A stretch of 7,522 bases of DNA from Pseudomonadota bacterium (GTDB taxonomy: Bacteria; Bdellovibrionota; Bdellovibrionia; Bdellovibrionales; JAEYZS01): the NCBI GenBank assembly GCA_023427925.1, contig JAEYZS010000144.1:1-7522 (forward strand). Reading direction: 5' to 3'. Of the stretch, positions 5,778-7,522 are shown in pieces. Made by a program: the position numbers and the translations under genes. The notes under the pieces are model-generated. The model made no database searches, was not told the origin of the DNA, and saw nothing but the letters and a program-made list of their open reading frames with translations. Each line of letters opens with the position of its first letter. Within the stretch, counting starts at the first letter, position 1.

Positions 5778-5826
5778 CCTAATAATTAAGCATATCAAAA
5801 AAATTAGACAAGAGGGGGTTTCAAGG

Positions 5827-7395
5827 ATGAAACAAGTGTCTTTAATTTTCTTAGTGGTAGCATTAGCGATTAATGTTAATGCCGCTGAGACAATCGTGAT
5901 CAATAAGTCTGCAATCAAAATTGAAAAAGCAACGGCGTCGACTCTAAGTGCAAACATTCGTAATGCACGCATCGAAGGTTTTTCAGTTGTTCAAGTTGCT
6001 GGGTTCGAAACAGAAAAAACGGTGGGTGCGCCTGAGCTACCAGTAAAAAACTGGTTGTTAAAAGGAACTCCTAGCCAAATTCAAGTTGCTTTAAACGTTT
6101 TAGAGTCTGATGTTTTAGCTGACGTAAAACCAATTCCGGTTCAGGAACAAGATTGTCGTTGTGAGACTGATAAAGTAAGAACTTTCCAATACAATGCAGG
6201 TTTTTATCAAAATTCAAAAGCGTACTCTCTTGATTACTTGGGTACATTTAGAGGAACCCCAATCACACGTTTAAGTGTAAGACTAGCGTCTTATAATGCT
6301 CAACAAAACAGTGTGATGATCAGATCAAAAATCAATGTCGCATTCAATTCAGAAGAATTTTCTTTTGAAGGTGGAGACTATAAAGATTATTTGATCGTCA
6401 CGACTCAAAATATGAAAAGTGGTCTTGAGGAGTTTGTAACTTGGAAACAATCTCAAGGATACAATGTGCACGTTGAAGTGGTTGCAAATCCAACTGTAGA
6501 GTCTGTCAAAGCTTTAGTTCGTAGCCACTACGAAGCCGGAGTAGACTTTGTTATTTTTATTGGAGACGAAAAAACAATTCCAATGCATTACGTAAGTACT
6601 TCAGGTTCTTCTAGAACTCCATCTGACCTCAATTACTTCACCATGGATGGAGCAAATGATTATGTTCCTGAAATGTTCTATTCGAGAATAGTGGCGGTAG
6701 ATGCCACACAAGTTGCCGCTCAACTCAATAAAGCATCTGAGTTCGAGCAAAAAAGCATGATGGATAAATCAGGCTTTCAAAAAATTATCGGTATTGCATC
6801 GAACGAAGGTTACAATCCATCAGATGATCAATACGTAAGAGGAATTGCACAAGAGTTTAAGACAGCTTTAAATGTTGATGCGACTCATTTCCACCAAGAC
6901 GACGCTGCAAACTCAAACCCACTCGGTGTTAACACTGCATTTGATCAAGGCGCTTTCTGGTTAACGTACATGGGACACGGCAGTGGAACAGCTTGGGCAA
7001 GCACGAATAAGTGGTATAACACATCAGACATAAAAGGTATCAACAACAAGGACCAAGTGAAGCCCGTTATTATTGATGTCGCTTGTATGAATGGTGTTTT
7101 AGAAGACGGTTACCTTGGGCAAGTCTTTATGAGAACGGCAACAATTGGGGAGAAGAATCCATTTGGTGCTGCTGCTTACTACGGTGGTACCGTGAATATT
7201 TCTTGGCATCCACCTGCAGTAATGGCGACTGGAATTGCTAAAGAACACATGGTAAAGAGATTTAAACATCTTGGTGAAGCTCTCCTTGCAGGACAACTTT
7301 ACCTCGCTCAAAAATGGAATAGCCAAAGCCAAGTTATTGACAATTTTGAGTGGTACCATCTTCAAGGTGACCCTGGAATGAATATTCAGTTTTAA
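5827..7395 (+). CDS. Secreted gingipain-family (C25) cysteine protease without a C-terminal sorting domain
   Basis: A 522-residue exported endopeptidase of the gingipain family. A signal peptide ends near residue 19 or 20 (NVNAAE). Residues 20 to about 180 resemble the C25 propeptide, with VGAPELPVKNWLLKGTP at 66-82. The catalytic domain starts at about 185 (DYKDYLIVTTQNM) and carries FVIFIGDEKTIP (241-252), the catalytic histidine motif YMGHGSGTAW (His384) and the catalytic cysteine motif IIDVACMNG (Cys420). SWHPP at 459-463 and LQGDPGMNI near the end also fit the family. The protein stops right after the catalytic domain: no Ig-like module and no type IX sorting domain. A CRC pair (Cys110, Cys112) lies inside the putative propeptide. 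The ATG at 5827 is chosen over an in-frame GTG at 5755 because it starts the signal peptide and follows AGAGGGGG (5811-5818). It may be co-regulated with the divergent DUF4434 gene. Confidence 0.9.
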   Translation: MKQVSLIFLVVALAINVNAAETIVINKSAIKIEKATASTLSANIRNARIEGFSVVQVAGFETEKTVGAPELPVKNWLLKGTPSQIQVALNVLESDVLADVKPIPVQEQDCRCETDKVRTFQYNAGFYQNSKAYSLDYLGTFRGTPITRLSVRLASYNAQQNSVMIRSKINVAFNSEEFSFEGGDYKDYLIVTTQNMKSGLEEFVTWKQSQGYNVHVEVVANPTVESVKALVRSHYEAGVDFVIFIGDEKTIPMHYVSTSGSSRTPSDLNYFTMDGANDYVPEMFYSRIVAVDATQVAAQLNKASEFEQKSMMDKSGFQKIIGIASNEGYNPSDDQYVRGIAQEFKTALNVDATHFHQDDAANSNPLGVNTAFDQGAFWLTYMGHGSGTAWASTNKWYNTSDIKGINNKDQVKPVIIDVACMNGVLEDGYLGQVFMRTATIGEKNPFGAAAYYGGTVNISWHPPAVMATGIAKEHMVKRFKHLGEALLAGQLYLAQKWNSQSQVIDNFEWYHLQGDPGMNIQF

Positions 7396-7410
7396 CAGAG
7401 TTGAATAAAT

Positions 7411-7464
7411 ACCTCTAAAGAGGTGCTTCAAGTAAAAAATACCTGTCAAAGTTTATGACAGTAT
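7411..7464 (+). terminator. Two small hairpins after the C25 protease gene
   Basis: ACCTC/GAGGT (7411-7415 with 7420-7424, loop TAAA) is followed by CTGTCA/TGACAG (7443-7448 with 7456-7461, loop AAGTTTA), the second extendable by three A-T pairs beyond one bulged C. Neither has a T-run directly behind it, so they could be 3'-end stabilising structures or weak terminators. Confidence 0.35.
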
Positions 7465-7467
7465 AAG

Positions 7468-7512
7468 ATGCCCTTAAGATAAGTTATATTAGCTAAATGG
7501 TCTTAAGGGCAT
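7468..7512 (+). terminator. Perfect 12-bp inverted repeat, candidate terminator or leader hairpin
   Basis: ATGCCCTTAAGA (7468-7479) is exactly repeated in reverse complement at 7501-7512, with a 21-base loop containing the palindrome TTAGCTAA. The sequence behind it, TATTGTATTT, is fairly T-rich, so termination of the protease transcript is plausible, but the loop is large for a terminator. The right arm also holds AAGGG, so it could be the ribosome-site hairpin of a gene beyond the edge. Confidence 0.55.
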
Positions 7513-7522
7513 TATTGTATTT

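Larger units (their letters stand above)
5500..5826. other. 327-base divergent intergenic region, dense in inverted repeats
   Basis: No convincing gene lies here; in-frame extensions of both flanking genes run into it, but each gene has a better start with a signal peptide. In order it holds the leader of the DUF4434 gene with an 11-bp long-range inverted repeat, a TAATAT box on the minus strand (5643-5638) that could be that gene's -10, a 55-base imperfect palindrome (5650-5704), and a possible structured leader (5734-5777) before the protease. On the plus strand CTTACA (5691-5696) and TATTTA (5715-5720), 18 bases apart, are a weak promoter candidate overlapping the palindrome. Both candidate promoters therefore touch the same dyad, which would suit shared control. 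Confidence 0.5.

Noticed and set aside
5755..5826. GTG start adding 24 residues to the C25 protease
   Set aside because: The signal peptide begins at the ATG at 5827, which is preceded by AGAGGGGG; the extension has no protease-like content.
7099..7449. Minus-strand open frame antisense to the end of the C25 protease
   Set aside because: No ribosome site or recognisable domain; it overlaps the conserved catalytic Cys region of the real gene.
1..7522. CRISPR array, tRNA, transposase or prophage genes
   Set aside because: No regularly spaced repeats, cloverleaf sequences or mobile-element protein motifs were found on either strand.

Overview
The window is about 7.5 kb of AT-rich, gene-dense bacterial DNA with strong Shine-Dalgarno sites, short intergenic gaps and several exported proteins. 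The mix of a spermidine/putrescine-type ABC transporter, a gingipain-family (C25) protease without a type IX sorting domain, a DUF4434-like glycosidase-type protein and small signal-peptide proteins would suit a lower-GC relative of Bdellovibrio or another Gram-negative environmental predator or scavenger. That placement is inference from gene content; no rRNA or other marker gene is present. There are no tRNAs, CRISPR arrays, transposase genes or phage genes.

Layout. Positions 1-2196 hold a polyamine-type transporter: the ATPase gene potA on the minus strand, apparently followed by a permease gene starting with TTG at the left edge, and the substrate-binding lipoprotein gene potD diverging from it across only 31 bases. 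Positions 2246-2810 hold a small secreted protein gene whose ribosome site is buried in a perfect 12-bp hairpin. It ends at a strong bidirectional terminator, and the unit is bracketed by a 13-base direct repeat. On the other side of that terminator lies a minus-strand gene for a Tyr/Pro-rich, six-cysteine secreted protein. It diverges from msrB (methionine sulfoxide reductase B), which lacks zinc cysteines and has an unusual cysteine layout.

Positions 3817-5499 (minus) encode a secreted DUF4434-like TIM-barrel protein with a probable carbohydrate-binding domain and a low-complexity basic tail. It diverges from a C25 cysteine protease at 5827-7395. The 327-base gap between them is the most structured DNA in the window: a long-range 11-bp inverted repeat that could form alternative leader structures, a 55-base imperfect palindrome with a perfect 8-3-8 core, and a possible three-way-junction leader before the protease. 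After the protease come three hairpins, the last a perfect 12-bp inverted repeat resembling the hairpin at 2263-2302.

How the genes fit together: potA, potD and the edge permease should form one importer. MsrB repairs oxidised methionine. The DUF4434 protein and the C25 protease may be co-regulated exported hydrolases, since they share one dyad-rich intergenic region. The clearest candidates for something undescribed are the regulatory structures at 2263-2303 and 5504-5777, not the enzymes themselves.
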